Both the position numbers and the translations under genes were made by a program. Shown one piece after another: positions 1-8,279 of a stretch of 28,950 nt of DNA; position 1 is the first letter of the stretch, and every line of letters begins with the position of its first letter. The stretch comes from a virus. The DNA lies in the IMG/VR virus record IMGVR_UViG_3300010885_007864, positions 1 through 28,950 of that record; one strand, given 5' to 3'. Under the pieces are notes generated by a model. It saw only the letters and a list, made by a program, of their open reading frames with translations, was not told where the DNA came from and ran no database searches.

Positions 1-101
1 TCAACTACTTCCGGCGTACTTTCAGCAACTTCAGGTGTGGCCGTCACATCCGTGGTTGGCGCGGAGTCTACTTCCGCTAGGGCTTGGACTTCTTCAGTCA
101 T
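1..101 (-). CDS. Acidic protein, N-terminus only (possible scaffolding protein)
   Basis: Only the first 33 codons are inside the window; the gene runs off the left edge. The visible part begins MTEEVQALAEVDSAPTTD and is rich in Glu, Asp, Ala, Thr and Pro, a disordered acidic start. It is the last gene of the leftward virion cluster visible here. In podoviruses a scaffolding gene normally follows the portal and precedes the coat gene, and such genes often start this way, so scaffold is my inference from position and composition. I chose the ATG at 101 because AAGG lies about 9 bases upstream; an in-frame ATG at 107 is only 3 bases from the same AAGG. Confidence 0.55.
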   Translation of the reverse strand, partial: MTEEVQALAEVDSAPTTDVTATPEVAESTPEVV

Positions 102-155
102 TAACATGAACCTTTCGATTCCCCAGTGAACCTCGCTGGTACGGTTTTGTCAGCA

Positions 156-395
156 TTATGCTGGAATTTGGGCTTCTTGATAAGCAGCAATTACTTCAGG
201 CGTGTGTACTGTAGCGCAAATAGCTTGTACTTTGGCTTCTTCGGCGCTGTAATCATCGCCAGGCTTAAAGTAATTGCCTTTGATCTGTTCGGCAAATGGC
301 AATCCATCTTCAGTGATGGTCACCACATAGCGCACAGCGACAGTCTGGTCAGCCAGTATTTCAATGCGGTCAACAACGGTTTGTTTTTCAAACAT
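156..395 (-). CDS. Small phage protein of unknown function (79 aa)
   Basis: A 79-aa acidic protein starting MFEKQTVVDRIEIL. The first half reads as alternating beta strands (DRIEILADQTVAVRYVVTIT); the second half ends in a helix, EVIAAYQEAQ. No signal peptide or membrane segment is seen. It sits between the tailspike gene (9 bases upstream) and the probable scaffold gene. A clear AAGGA lies 7 bases before the ATG. Similar short proteins are common beside fibre genes in phage genomes, but I know no function. It could be a small virion protein or a fibre accessory factor; the gene call is firm and the role unknown. Confidence 0.8.
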   Translation of the reverse strand: MFEKQTVVDRIEILADQTVAVRYVVTITEDGLPFAEQIKGNYFKPGDDYSAEEAKVQAICATVHTPEVIAAYQEAQIPA

Positions 396-404
396 GGTCA
401 GTCC

Positions 405-1925
405 TTATGCGCTCAATGAAGTTACGGCAATAGTTACCAAGACACTTACACCAGCAGAAAATGAACCGTCTGTTGCAAGGTTTAAAAAGATACCCGTATT
501 AATACCATTTTGACTTAAACGAGTTCCTGACGGAAAAGCTGAACCGGAAGATTGACCATTTGGAATAGCAATTCCCAAAGATGGATTTCCTCCTCCTACA
601 GATGTACCGCCACAATCAACAGTTATGGTTGCAGACCCGCCGTGTGATGTTGCTGTACATTCAGCCATTACATAGTCAACAACATAATTGCCGGGCACTT
701 TTATGCCACCAAACACGCTGCTTTTAGGGTACGCGTTAATGTTTGCGCTTGCACCAGGGTTTGTAAATGTGTATTGAAATACAGTTCTAGATTGACCGTA
801 AAATTTATTGTTTGGATCACAACTAACATCAGTCAAATAATCAAGCACTGATTGGACGCTTGTTTGAGTAACTTCAGTTGCAGAGGAATCAGGATAAGCA
901 TAAATAAATTCACTTGTTGAAGCCCCTTCTTGACGCATATTTACAAATTTGTTATTTGCACATTTATTTAAAAATAAAGCATATTGACTTGTTGCATCAG
1001 GAATAGTTGCCCAAGGTTGAGCTAATGTTATTTGCGTTGCGGTGTTTGTTGATACACGCCTAACTTGACCCGAACCTGTACCTGCTGTGATTTGCACAGC
1101 GCCATTTGTATATGCGTTTGTAGACCAAGATTTTGTTGTGTCGTTTATAGTCAAAGAAGTGTTTGAACCAGAAGATGTGCCAGTTACTACATTTCCATTT
1201 CCACCAAGCAAAATGTCTGTTCCTGATGCTGATTCAGCACCGATTTGACAAAACATATTACCTTGACCTGTTTGCAGGTTAACAACTGTGCCAAACGATG
1301 CTGCGCGAGTAATGGGGCCAATCATGTTTGCATTGGGGCCGTTGCTACCGCCAGTCCAAAGACCTCCATAAAATTTAAATGCTATTTGAGTTTTATCAAC
1401 GCCCCCAAACAAACCAGTGCTTTCTATTTTGTTGTAGTAAGGTGAAGTTCCTGCGTTGCCTTGACCATAATAAATCGCGCCATATGCTCTACGAGTTTGG
1501 GCTTGGATGCTGAAAGTTCCATAACTAAACGATGTAAGGTCAACAACAATGCTTGCGTCAGTTGAAGCGCTACCAGAACTTACAACTTCAAAGTTTTCAA
1601 GGGCGCAAGACTCGTATGTAAGCAACGACAAATTTTTATTTGTGTCGCCAGTAAACAAAGTACCACCCGCTGAATTCACAAACTTGACCATTGAAACGCC
1701 GGGGCCAGCACCAAAAATGCGAACTTTGGCTCTGCGTAAATAAATGCTTTCTGTAACCTTGTAAGTTCCTGGGGCAAGAAATACGGACAGCCCTGCCGAG
1801 CCCGAATCAATGGCGGCTTGAATTGCTGCTGTATCGTCTGTTGTTCCATCACCAACAGCACCATAGTCTTTGACGTTGACTACAGCACCACTAATCATTG
1901 AATAGGTTGCTTTTGTGAGGCTCAT
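405..1925 (-). CDS. Tailspike / tail fibre with pectate-lyase-like beta-helix
   Basis: A 506-aa receptor-binding protein. Residues 16-40 carry the standard opening of the Pectate_lyase_3 family, VNVKDYGAVGDGTTDDTAAI, which marks the first rungs of a right-handed parallel beta-helix. The central 300 residues are rich in Gly, Ser, Thr and Asn with repeated short strands, as expected for a trimeric spike. The C-terminal ~110 residues look like a separate beta-sandwich (FTNPGASANINAYPKSSVF onwards), probably trimerisation or receptor binding. Tailspikes of this fold cut or bind surface polysaccharide; whether this one is an active enzyme cannot be told from sequence. AAGGA lies about 7 bases before the ATG. 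It is the distal gene of the fibre cluster. Confidence 0.88.
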   Translation of the reverse strand: MSLTKATYSMISGAVVNVKDYGAVGDGTTDDTAAIQAAIDSGSAGLSVFLAPGTYKVTESIYLRRAKVRIFGAGPGVSMVKFVNSAGGTLFTGDTNKNLSLLTYESCALENFEVVSSGSASTDASIVVDLTSFSYGTFSIQAQTRRAYGAIYYGQGNAGTSPYYNKIESTGLFGGVDKTQIAFKFYGGLWTGGSNGPNANMIGPITRAASFGTVVNLQTGQGNMFCQIGAESASGTDILLGGNGNVVTGTSSGSNTSLTINDTTKSWSTNAYTNGAVQITAGTGSGQVRRVSTNTATQITLAQPWATIPDATSQYALFLNKCANNKFVNMRQEGASTSEFIYAYPDSSATEVTQTSVQSVLDYLTDVSCDPNNKFYGQSRTVFQYTFTNPGASANINAYPKSSVFGGIKVPGNYVVDYVMAECTATSHGGSATITVDCGGTSVGGGNPSLGIAIPNGQSSGSAFPSGTRLSQNGINTGIFLNLATDGSFSAGVSVLVTIAVTSLSA

Positions 1926-1934
1926 TTTTAATCC

Positions 1935-2180
1935 TTAAACCGTGTATGTCAAAGAGATAATCATTTGCTCATCTCCGCTGAAATTTATTGCATTGATGTA
2001 GCTGTACGAAAAGTCTGTAAAAATTGCCGTTGCTGCGCTTGCATTTGCGCGAACATTACGAACAGTCAAATCATTGGTTGCAACTTTGACTGTTGCACTT
2101 GATTGCACAATCGGCAAAACCTCCGTACCCGCCAATGGCGTAGTAGCAGAGGTTAGTGCTGATATTTTGCTATTGCTCAC
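1935..2180 (-). CDS. Short fibre-associated protein (81 aa), GTG start
   Basis: An 81-aa protein starting SNSKISALTSATTPLAGTEV, a motif I recognise from N-termini of phage tail fibres (a short adaptor preceding fibre shafts). The C-terminal half (FSYSYINAINFSGDEQMIIS) is beta-rich. The start codon is GTG at 2180, overlapping the TGA of the upstream 172-aa gene as GTGA, which argues for translational coupling. It is followed 9 bases later by the tailspike gene. It may be an adaptor or a fibre domain that exists as a separate chain. No enzymatic motif is seen. Confidence 0.8.
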   Translation of the reverse strand: MSNSKISALTSATTPLAGTEVLPIVQSSATVKVATNDLTVRNVRANASAATAIFTDFSYSYINAINFSGDEQMIISLTYTV

Positions 2181-2695
2181 AAATAATTAACCTCAATTGT
2201 GGCGTTTAAAGGAGGTGCTTGAGAAAAGACTAAATTTGCGCCAGACAATGAATATGTATTTTTTTGCTGGTAAATACCGCTGACATACACATTAGTTGTG
2301 TTCTCATTTGTTGGAGAGCCACCTAAAGCAAATGTAGTGTTTGATCCTGTTCCCGTACTGTTAAAAATTACAGGTGTTTGAATGGCAGTTCCACCTGGCG
2401 CTCCAATGCCCCAAATATTGTCCCAAGAGGAAATTAAAACATTGTTTGAATCGCATAAAACAAATTTATATTGAGAAGTAGAAAGCCAAATTTCACCGCC
2501 ATCTGGTACACGTCCAGCCGAATCCAAAATAATAGGATTTGTACGTGCTGTGCCGCCGCCAGAAGTTGTATACGTGGTCAACGGTGTAGTCGTACCCGCA
2601 GCATAGGTGTACAGCTTGCCGCCGGTCAGTACAGCGCCGGTATTGGTAAAAAACTGGGCCGCAACGCCGCCCACGGGGGAGAGAAATACGGCCAT
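2177..2695 (-). CDS. Tail fibre / head-binding-domain protein (172 aa)
   Basis: A 172-aa two-part protein. Residues ~1-95 resemble the particle-binding N-terminal domain of phage spikes: GGKLYTYAAGTTTPLTTYT, then NPIILDSAGRVPDGGEIWL and a YKFVL strand. Residues ~105-172 hold a small beta domain of a kind frequent in podovirus fibres (NVYVSGIYQQKNTYSLSG, then IEVNYL at the C-terminus). It probably links fibre or spike to the virion. AAGGA precedes the ATG by 7 bases; the stop overlaps the next gene's GTG. Role is inferred from these motifs and the fibre-cluster position. Confidence 0.85.
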   Translation of the reverse strand: MAVFLSPVGGVAAQFFTNTGAVLTGGKLYTYAAGTTTPLTTYTTSGGGTARTNPIILDSAGRVPDGGEIWLSTSQYKFVLCDSNNVLISSWDNIWGIGAPGGTAIQTPVIFNSTGTGSNTTFALGGSPTNENTTNVYVSGIYQQKNTYSLSGANLVFSQAPPLNATIEVNYL

Positions 2696-2705
2696 GTTTT
2701 TGTCC

Positions 2706-3194
2706 TTACGCGCTCAATGCGGCAACTTTAGCTTGAAATGCTTTAACTCGGGCATCAAGGGCCGCTTGATCTGCAAATAATTTAGCTTCTTTGGCATCCA
2801 AATCATCTTGAGTTGTCTGCTGGTGCATTTCGCGGGTGTCTGATGTTTTTTCACGAACACTTAACGCGGTTTCACGAGCCGCACTAGCAGCTTCAAACTC
2901 TTTAATGCTACCGGCCAAATTATCTTGATCGACTTTAAGCGACGCAGCAACAGCTTTTGATTTTTCTTCGCGGTCTTTAGCAGACGCAACCATAGCAGCG
3001 GCTTGATCACGGGCCGTAGCCAGTTCTTGTGCAGCTTTAGCGCGGTCGGTAATAGCATCTTGAGCAGCTGACAAAGCGCCTTGACGAACAGCCAATTCAT
3101 CGCGAAGCATAGCCATGTTAGCCAAATCAACAGGCAATTGCTTGGTGAAATACTCAACATAGTTCAATGCGGGGGTATCGTTAGAGACTTGCAT
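2706..3194 (-). CDS. Coiled-coil virion-region protein (162 aa)
   Basis: A 162-aa protein. After a short head (MQVSNDTPALNYVEYFTKQL), residues ~25-162 are almost entirely Ala, Glu, Asp, Lys and Gln with heptad-like spacing (for example AAQDAITDRAKAAQELATAR), so a long helical coiled coil is expected. No membrane segment or catalytic motif. AGAGG lies about 5 bases before the ATG. It lies between the 101-aa protein and the fibre genes. It may be a fibre shaft, an assembly chaperone or a scaffold-like protein; sequence alone does not decide. The same region is open in another frame for 99 codons, a by-product of Ala/Lys-rich codons. Confidence 0.8.
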   Translation of the reverse strand: MQVSNDTPALNYVEYFTKQLPVDLANMAMLRDELAVRQGALSAAQDAITDRAKAAQELATARDQAAAMVASAKDREEKSKAVAASLKVDQDNLAGSIKEFEAASAARETALSVREKTSDTREMHQQTTQDDLDAKEAKLFADQAALDARVKAFQAKVAALSA

Positions 3195-3203
3195 TTTGAC
3201 CTC

Positions 3204-3509
3204 TTAGGAATAGTAAGTAATGTTGAGTTTAGCGCCTGATGTTGTCTCAATAAATTGAATTTGAGACAAGTCGCCGTCGTACTGCAAAGTGACGCCCGAT
3301 GCTAACGGCATACCGACTGAAGCGGTTGGAGCCACGTTATCATCACGCCAGCGCACATTTTGGCCTTCTGGTGTAATGATGGCGATACGGGGCGTACCCA
3401 CCAAGCCATTCAGATCGCGTTGAGGTACGGTCAACTTGGTCGCAGCGCTCAGACTTGTAATCTGCTGATAGCCCATTACCGAAGTAATTGCTTTTAGGTT
3501 AATTGCCAT
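3204..3509 (-). CDS. Conserved-looking phage structural-region protein (101 aa)
   Basis: A 101-aa protein starting MAINLKAITSVMGYQQITSL. Its body is beta-rich (PRIAIITPEGQNVRWRDDN, then VTLQYDGDLSQIQFIETTSG), reads like a compact beta-barrel or Ig-like domain, and has no membrane segment or known catalytic motif. A strong AAGGAG lies ~7 bases before the ATG and falls inside the 3' end of the 40-aa gene just upstream, so translation of the two is probably linked. I recognise the type from other podovirus-like genomes next to fibre genes, but know no function; a head-tail or decoration role is a guess. Confidence 0.8.
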   Translation of the reverse strand: MAINLKAITSVMGYQQITSLSAATKLTVPQRDLNGLVGTPRIAIITPEGQNVRWRDDNVAPTASVGMPLASGVTLQYDGDLSQIQFIETTSGAKLNITYYS

Positions 3510-3632
3510 TTAGAATCTCCTTCTTTCGGTAAATGACCGAAGTTTAATCAACAACTGATCTGCGTAGGCAACGACAGACTCAAAAAATCCACCGTTAAAA
3601 AATCCACCGCCAAAAAATGGGCCTGGTATCAT
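3510..3632 (-). CDS. Hidden 40-aa Gly/Phe-rich small protein
   Basis: This short gene fills what would otherwise be a gap. The ATG at 3632 overlaps the TGA of the upstream 89-aa gene as ATGA, and its TAA touches the ATG of the 101-aa gene. The product starts MIPGPFFGGGFFNGGFFESV: three FF pairs separated by GGG or NGG, then an amphipathic helix ending in a basic tail (TERRRF). The exact coupling at both ends and the patterned protein favour a real gene. The downstream gene's Shine-Dalgarno sits in its last codons. No function known; the FFxGG pattern could insert into membranes or self-associate. Confidence 0.65.
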   Translation of the reverse strand: MIPGPFFGGGFFNGGFFESVVAYADQLLIKLRSFTERRRF

Positions 3633-3898
3633 GCGTCTTGTGCGCCGTCAAATTCAGGCTTTTGCTTGATGATAGAGTATAACGCCGCACGGTCTGCACC
3701 TGCAACATACTCATCACCAGCGATCTGAACTTTACCTGCGCTCAGTGGCTGTTTGCCAGCATCACGGGCTTCTTTGGAAGCATAGCCGTAAAAGGTCACT
3801 TCAGTGCCTTTGCCTTTAAAGTCTTCTTGGACTGCTCCAATGTTCCAATAAAAAGCTGGAATGCCGTAATCTGTATCGACTGATTTGATGAGTGCCAT
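3629..3898 (-). CDS. Small virion-region protein (89 aa)
   Basis: An 89-aa protein starting MALIKSVDTDYGIPAFYWNI. It is a mixed beta/alpha protein (TEVTFYGYASKEARDAGKQP, then ADRAALYSIIKQKPEFDG) without membrane segments. Its first half looks like a short structural domain; I recognise this type from fibre/baseplate regions of other phages but cannot name it. AGGA lies ~6 bases before the ATG. Its TGA overlaps the ATG of the 40-aa gene (ATGA). It starts 2 bases after the large repeat-bearing protein ends, so it is clearly in the same transcription unit. Confidence 0.8.
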   Translation of the reverse strand: MALIKSVDTDYGIPAFYWNIGAVQEDFKGKGTEVTFYGYASKEARDAGKQPLSAGKVQIAGDEYVAGADRAALYSIIKQKPEFDGAQDA

Positions 3899-3900
3899 GT

Positions 3901-5523
3901 TTATCCTACGAGTAAACGGCGGGTTGTACCGCCAGAATCTTTGATGGTAATGTACCCTGTGGGGGTGAGAATTGTTCCGGTGTATGTGCCAAACCGAATT
4001 GCGCCTGCGCCTTTAGGTGTTAAGTTTAAATCTATATCTGCATCAGAACCAGCTACGGCAAGTATAGGACTTGATCCAGCAACGGCGCTTGTAAACGAAC
4101 CGTAGTTAACTGCGTTTGTTACAGAGAAAAAACCAAATGTGCGAATACCTTGGGGTTGAACACGTACATCAACTGAGCCAGTGGTTTGCAAGTAAAGAGG
4201 TGACGTACCTTTTGAAGTAAGTGATAAACCTATGCTTGCATCACTACCTTGAGCTGAAATTGCTGGCGCTCCACTCGTAACCGAACCCGTTACTTGTACA
4301 TAGTTAACAGCAGAGGCTGTGTGGGCTACGCGTAGCTGTTCAGTAGCGGAACGGCCTCCTGTATAAAACGAAACAGGACTAGCATTGGCACTTAACTGTA
4401 AAGAACCAGAAATTACATATAATCCAGCCGAATTAACTGAGCCCGCAGAGCCTCCATTGACTAATAAAGGTCTAGTGCCGTCTCCAATATCTAAAAGACG
4501 CAATTGAGGGCCGTATGCAGTTGAGAACACAAGACCAGCACTCGTACCGCCAAACAAAGATTTAATCGTAGGCTCTGCACCCACCGTAGCATAAGCAGTA
4601 GCACTACCACTTGAGAATGTAATTGTGGGTTGTTCAACGTAGCCTGAACCCGCCAACGTAATGGTAAAAGCAGTTGTTCTTACTTGCCAAGTTGAACTAA
4701 ATGTTGCCCCAGTGCCAGAACCGCTTGTTGACCCTTGTGATATAGGGTTTGTTGGTAAAACTGTGTATGTGCCGCCGTTTGTAACGGTAAATGTAAGAAT
4801 AGCGCCAGAAGAAACCGTGTCTACTCTAATAACAATAGCTTGCGAAAATGTGCCGCCAGTTAATGTAATAGTGTCAAGTGCTGCATATCCGCTGCCGCCA
4901 CTAACCAATGTAGTGGCTAACGCTAACATTGCCACAGTGCCTGTTGCTTGAACACCGCCAGCAGTTGTTGGAGCTGAAATTGTAATTGTCGGGATAAGCG
5001 TATAAGATCCGCCCGTAAGTCCAGTAATAGCAGTAACAGTACCACCGTTACTAATGTTCACACCACTAGAACCAGCCGCTAGGTCAATGGCTCCTGTGCC
5101 TTTGGATTGGAATACTTGGGAGATGTTTGCATCTGTACCAAGCGATTGAAACTGAACTGCTTTGCCTGCTGCACCGCCAGTGATCTGTTCATAGTTAGCC
5201 GAGCCACTACCACCAATCAGCGTAGTAAAAGTACCCGCAGCAGCAGTAGTACCGCCAATAGCTGGTGGGCTTGCAAGGTATGTGCTAAACCCCGTGCCAC
5301 TAACCGTAGATGATGCGCTGAGTATCGTGAATGCGCCTGTGGATGCTGTGGTTGCGCCAACGGTTGTACTGTCAATTGACCCGCCAGTAATGGTTACCGC
5401 ATTGGCATTTTGTTCTGCCATCGTGCCCACACCAGACAGCGTATGGCTTGCATCCCAAGCTGTAGCACCAGTAGTGCTAAACGAACTATCTGATGGTGTT
5501 GAATGGGTAATGATTACGGTCAT
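3901..5523 (-). CDS. Large beta-repeat fibre-like virion protein (540 aa)
   Basis: A 540-aa Gly/Ser/Thr/Ala-rich protein with visible repeats. A ~40-residue unit occurs at about 109-148, 406-445 and 472-511, with the core pattern NY..(6-10)..GSDA.I...L..KG. In between (170-310) are three looser repeats built on GGSY/GSGY...TIT strands. The C-terminus TPTGYITIKDSGGTTRRLLV is a closing motif I recognise from phage fibre proteins. The N-terminus (STTGATAWDASHTLSGV) also fits fibre-like proteins. It is probably a fibre, neck whisker or capsid decoration. It starts with ATGA overlap on the DUF5856-like gene. No catalytic motif is seen. Confidence 0.82.
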   Translation of the reverse strand: MTVIITHSTPSDSSFSTTGATAWDASHTLSGVGTMAEQNANAVTITGGSIDSTTVGATTASTGAFTILSASSTVSGTGFSTYLASPPAIGGTTAAAGTFTTLIGGSGSANYEQITGGAAGKAVQFQSLGTDANISQVFQSKGTGAIDLAAGSSGVNISNGGTVTAITGLTGGSYTLIPTITISAPTTAGGVQATGTVAMLALATTLVSGGSGYAALDTITLTGGTFSQAIVIRVDTVSSGAILTFTVTNGGTYTVLPTNPISQGSTSGSGTGATFSSTWQVRTTAFTITLAGSGYVEQPTITFSSGSATAYATVGAEPTIKSLFGGTSAGLVFSTAYGPQLRLLDIGDGTRPLLVNGGSAGSVNSAGLYVISGSLQLSANASPVSFYTGGRSATEQLRVAHTASAVNYVQVTGSVTSGAPAISAQGSDASIGLSLTSKGTSPLYLQTTGSVDVRVQPQGIRTFGFFSVTNAVNYGSFTSAVAGSSPILAVAGSDADIDLNLTPKGAGAIRFGTYTGTILTPTGYITIKDSGGTTRRLLVG

Positions 5524-5882
5524 GCTAAGAACTTGAGTTTATACAACGTGCGTAAATAGATTTCGATGATGTTGTCAATTAGCTGCTGCAACGACATATC
5601 GGTCTTGTCAACCACCTCGTACCGGGCCGCTTCAATCTGACTGAGCGAATCTTCCAAGAACTCAATGATGTTAGCGGTTTTCTTAGCCGAGTGCAATGTA
5701 ATCGGCCCCATCAAACCATGCCGGCCTTGATAGCTTTCAGCAAAATCATCAGCCGCATCAATGATGCGATCATAGAAAATGTTAAGTGCCATGTGTTTAC
5801 TAAAACTGCGGGTGTTTAGGTGCACAGAATGAGTTACATCACGGGCCAAAAACAACAGCCCTACAAATTCGTTTGCTTTCAT
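5520..5882 (-). CDS. DUF5856-like helical protein (120 aa)
   Basis: A 120-aa, nearly all-helical protein. FLARDVTHSVHLNTRSFSKH followed by ALNIFYDRIIDAADDFAESY and YQGRHG matches my memory of the DUF5856 family, a phage-restricted family of unknown function. Conserved-looking His, Glu and Asp residues in the first two helices (RDVTHSVHL, DDFAE) recall ferritin-like or Dps-like bundles, but that is speculation. Both ends use ATGA overlaps, with the portal upstream and the repeat fibre downstream, so it is expressed with the late genes. Why a virion operon carries it is unclear. Confidence 0.82.
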   Translation of the reverse strand: MKANEFVGLLFLARDVTHSVHLNTRSFSKHMALNIFYDRIIDAADDFAESYQGRHGLMGPITLHSAKKTANIIEFLEDSLSQIEAARYEVVDKTDMSLQQLIDNIIEIYLRTLYKLKFLA

Positions 5883-8050
5883 TGCGGTTGCTCCATTGTT
5901 TCGTTAGCCATCTCCGGGCCAGTATCAACATCACGGCCTGGCATTTCGTTGATCAAGTCCCCAGACGTAATCATTGAGTGAACAGTGCCCAACACGATGT
6001 CTTGAATCTGCTCTGGCGACATACTGGCTTGGAATGCTTGCATCCGCTTGGTTTCGGCATCAAATGCCTTGACTTGCGCTTCAAAGTCCTTGCGGTGCAT
6101 GTCTTGCACTTCAACAGTTTTGCCCACATCCTGAAGCATTTGATGCATCTGTGCCAATTCTTGGCCCATCGCCTGCATCTGCTGTTGAGCGGCTTGCAAA
6201 GCTGGATTTTCATCGGCATCGGACAGCAATTTGGGATCCATAGTCTTTTGGAACCGTTTTGCCATCTCTTGAGCGCCCGGCCAATCCATGTTCTTGACAA
6301 ACAGATCGCCAGCCACAGTCCACAGTTGCGGGTTGCCCTGCAACAGTTGTGCCATAGCCTCCAAGGCTTCTTGACGTTTGGTCGCGTAACCTGGGCCAGT
6401 GGTCGCCACAACGTCATACTTGCCAACGCCGGGGTTGTAGATTTTTTCCAGTACAACGCCGTTTTGGTCAACAATCTTGTTAACCGGCTCGGGCTGCTCG
6501 GGGTTAATCTTGACCATTTTGGTCTCGCCGTCTTCACCAATGATCCGAGCGATGCGCTGAGTATCGTAAATCTTAGGGATCAGGTCGATCAGCTGACGTG
6601 CAATGTGCCGAACGCCACGAGTCAGGTTGTCGCCATAATGGAACGTGCCCACATCGCCTTCACGCTGGCGCGCAAGAATGGCTTTACCCGAGCGTTCGTT
6701 GCTTCCCATGCCCAAACTGGCGTTATATTGACCGGTTGTGGACTTGATGTCTTCGGCAGCGCCTGCCTTGGCCTGTAGCAGCCCGCTGGAGGCCATTGGA
6801 GGCTGCGCACGCTGGGGTAATGGCAAGACAGCGCCTTGGCCGTCTGTAACGTCTGGATTGACCTCCAGATAAGGCCAATTGTTTGTGTTGGCTGTCTTCC
6901 ATTTGTCTTCGTAACCTTCAAACTGACCACCGTAGCCGATAAATGGCGCTTTTGGCGCCAAGGCCAGCATCTCGGCTTCTTGTGAAACCCAATAGTTGTA
7001 CATGCGCTGGGCATCCTTGGCGTTACGCACCAAGCCCGACACATACAACCGGCCATCGACTTCGAATTCGTTACCAACAATGCGAACTACCGGAATCCAT
7101 TTGCCGGCCCATTCACGTTCTTCGAGAATCTCGTAGCCGTTGATCTTGCAATAGCGCACTTTAGGGCGCTCAGAATCACGAGACTTGACAGGTTTGCCAA
7201 AATGGGCGCGAAGCATCTTGTCTTCGGGCGTTCCTTCAAATGCTGTGGCATTTCCAGGATACAAATTGAGTTTAGTCGTGTCGTAGTCGATGTAGTAATA
7301 GTCGGCAATACGAATCGTGTCTTCGTTTAGCCAATTACTGATCGACTGATCGCCCACACCCAACGATTGCAGCGTCGTAATGGGCGCTGCGTCAGGATAC
7401 ATGCGGGTAAATTCAGCCTTGGTGATGTCTTCCGTGATAAAACACCATTTGGCATCCGCGCCAGTCGGGTCTTGGATGGTTGGATCCATGTAAACGCTAA
7501 AACTGTTGCGTACACGGCCAATTTTGATGTCTTGATCAAAGGTTTTATCGTCGCAATACTCGGTCAACAGCCGAATATAACCTTCGCCATAGGAAACTTG
7601 GTTCTCGCAAGCGGTGTCATAGGCCACATCCGCATCCGAAATGTACTCAATGTGCCGAATCATGCCGTTGAAGATGTCTGCCACTTCAATATCGGCGCTG
7701 TCGTCCACAGGAATGACTTTGGCGCCTGGGCGATTTTGACGCATGTCGTTCGTTACTTGACGGACGTGCTGCGGCAGTTTATTGATGGTCAGTGTAGGTC
7801 GTGCGTTGATCGTTTGACCCTGCACAGCCCCGCGAGTCGCCAAAACGTCGGCCGGCCACTGCCAATGGTTGTCCGGTGAGCCAGCGTAAAACTTCAGGTC
7901 GTCCGTTTCGTCTTCACGTGACTCAGAAAGCGCAGCGACCGCCAAGTCGAGCCGGGCTCGGGCGGTTGCTAGAATGTCAGATGCGCTTTTCTTGGGCTTG
8001 CCGCCCTCAGCCACAGCAGCTGCGGCAACAATACCCGTGACGTCAGCCAT
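5879..8050 (-). CDS. Portal protein, P22 type
   Basis: A 723-aa protein, almost exactly the length of the P22 portal. The N-terminal third has the expected pattern: DDLKFYAGSPDNHWQWP, then RPTLTINKLPQHVRQVTNDM, DADVAYDTACENQVSYGEGY and a VYMDPTIQDPTGADAKW segment, all typical of P22-like portals. The middle is helical with GMGSNERSGKAILARQREGD, and the C-terminus is Gln/Met/Ala-rich, fitting the helical barrel. It forms the dodecameric ring at one capsid vertex through which DNA passes. It overlaps the co-chaperonin gene by 8 bases and the next gene by ATGA. Confidence 0.95.
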   Translation of the reverse strand: MADVTGIVAAAAVAEGGKPKKSASDILATARARLDLAVAALSESREDETDDLKFYAGSPDNHWQWPADVLATRGAVQGQTINARPTLTINKLPQHVRQVTNDMRQNRPGAKVIPVDDSADIEVADIFNGMIRHIEYISDADVAYDTACENQVSYGEGYIRLLTEYCDDKTFDQDIKIGRVRNSFSVYMDPTIQDPTGADAKWCFITEDITKAEFTRMYPDAAPITTLQSLGVGDQSISNWLNEDTIRIADYYYIDYDTTKLNLYPGNATAFEGTPEDKMLRAHFGKPVKSRDSERPKVRYCKINGYEILEEREWAGKWIPVVRIVGNEFEVDGRLYVSGLVRNAKDAQRMYNYWVSQEAEMLALAPKAPFIGYGGQFEGYEDKWKTANTNNWPYLEVNPDVTDGQGAVLPLPQRAQPPMASSGLLQAKAGAAEDIKSTTGQYNASLGMGSNERSGKAILARQREGDVGTFHYGDNLTRGVRHIARQLIDLIPKIYDTQRIARIIGEDGETKMVKINPEQPEPVNKIVDQNGVVLEKIYNPGVGKYDVVATTGPGYATKRQEALEAMAQLLQGNPQLWTVAGDLFVKNMDWPGAQEMAKRFQKTMDPKLLSDADENPALQAAQQQMQAMGQELAQMHQMLQDVGKTVEVQDMHRKDFEAQVKAFDAETKRMQAFQASMSPEQIQDIVLGTVHSMITSGDLINEMPGRDVDTGPEMANETMEQPQ

Positions 8051-8279
8051 TCAGGACTCCTAATACGTGAGGCTCACGCATTACAACATAGTTTTTGCGT
8101 TCGTAGACGAATTCTTGCCCCACACCGAAGTATAAATGATCGCCGATCTTGAGTTCTTTGCACTCCGGGCCAGCGGCTACGACGATGCCAGTTTCAGCAC
8201 TTCCATCCTGCGGCAACACAAATAGCGGATGTTTTTCAACGTCGCGCTCAATAATGAGGCAGTTCTGAAGCGCCTTCAT
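8043..8279 (-). CDS. GroES-like co-chaperonin (Cpn10 fold), 78 aa
   Basis: A 78-aa protein that aligns by eye with GroES. LIIERDVEKH is the first barrel strand; LFVLPQDGSAETG occupies the place of the mobile loop, with FVL matching the IVL tripeptide that binds GroEL. GIVVAAGP matches GxVxAVGxG, KIGDHLYFG matches VGDxVxF, and NYVVMREPHVLGVL matches the last strand (EVLIMSESDILAIV). It is shorter than GroES (~97 aa), lacking most of the roof loop. Expected role: cap the host GroEL ring and help fold a virion protein. It sits between terminase and portal, coupled to the 48-aa gene by ATGA. Confidence 0.8.
   Translation of the reverse strand: MKALQNCLIIERDVEKHPLFVLPQDGSAETGIVVAAGPECKELKIGDHLYFGVGQEFVYERKNYVVMREPHVLGVLNG

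Noticed and set aside
5978-6778. A 266-codon open frame on the plus strand.
   Set aside because: It lies fully opposite the portal gene, has no family pattern, and follows from the codon use of the portal.
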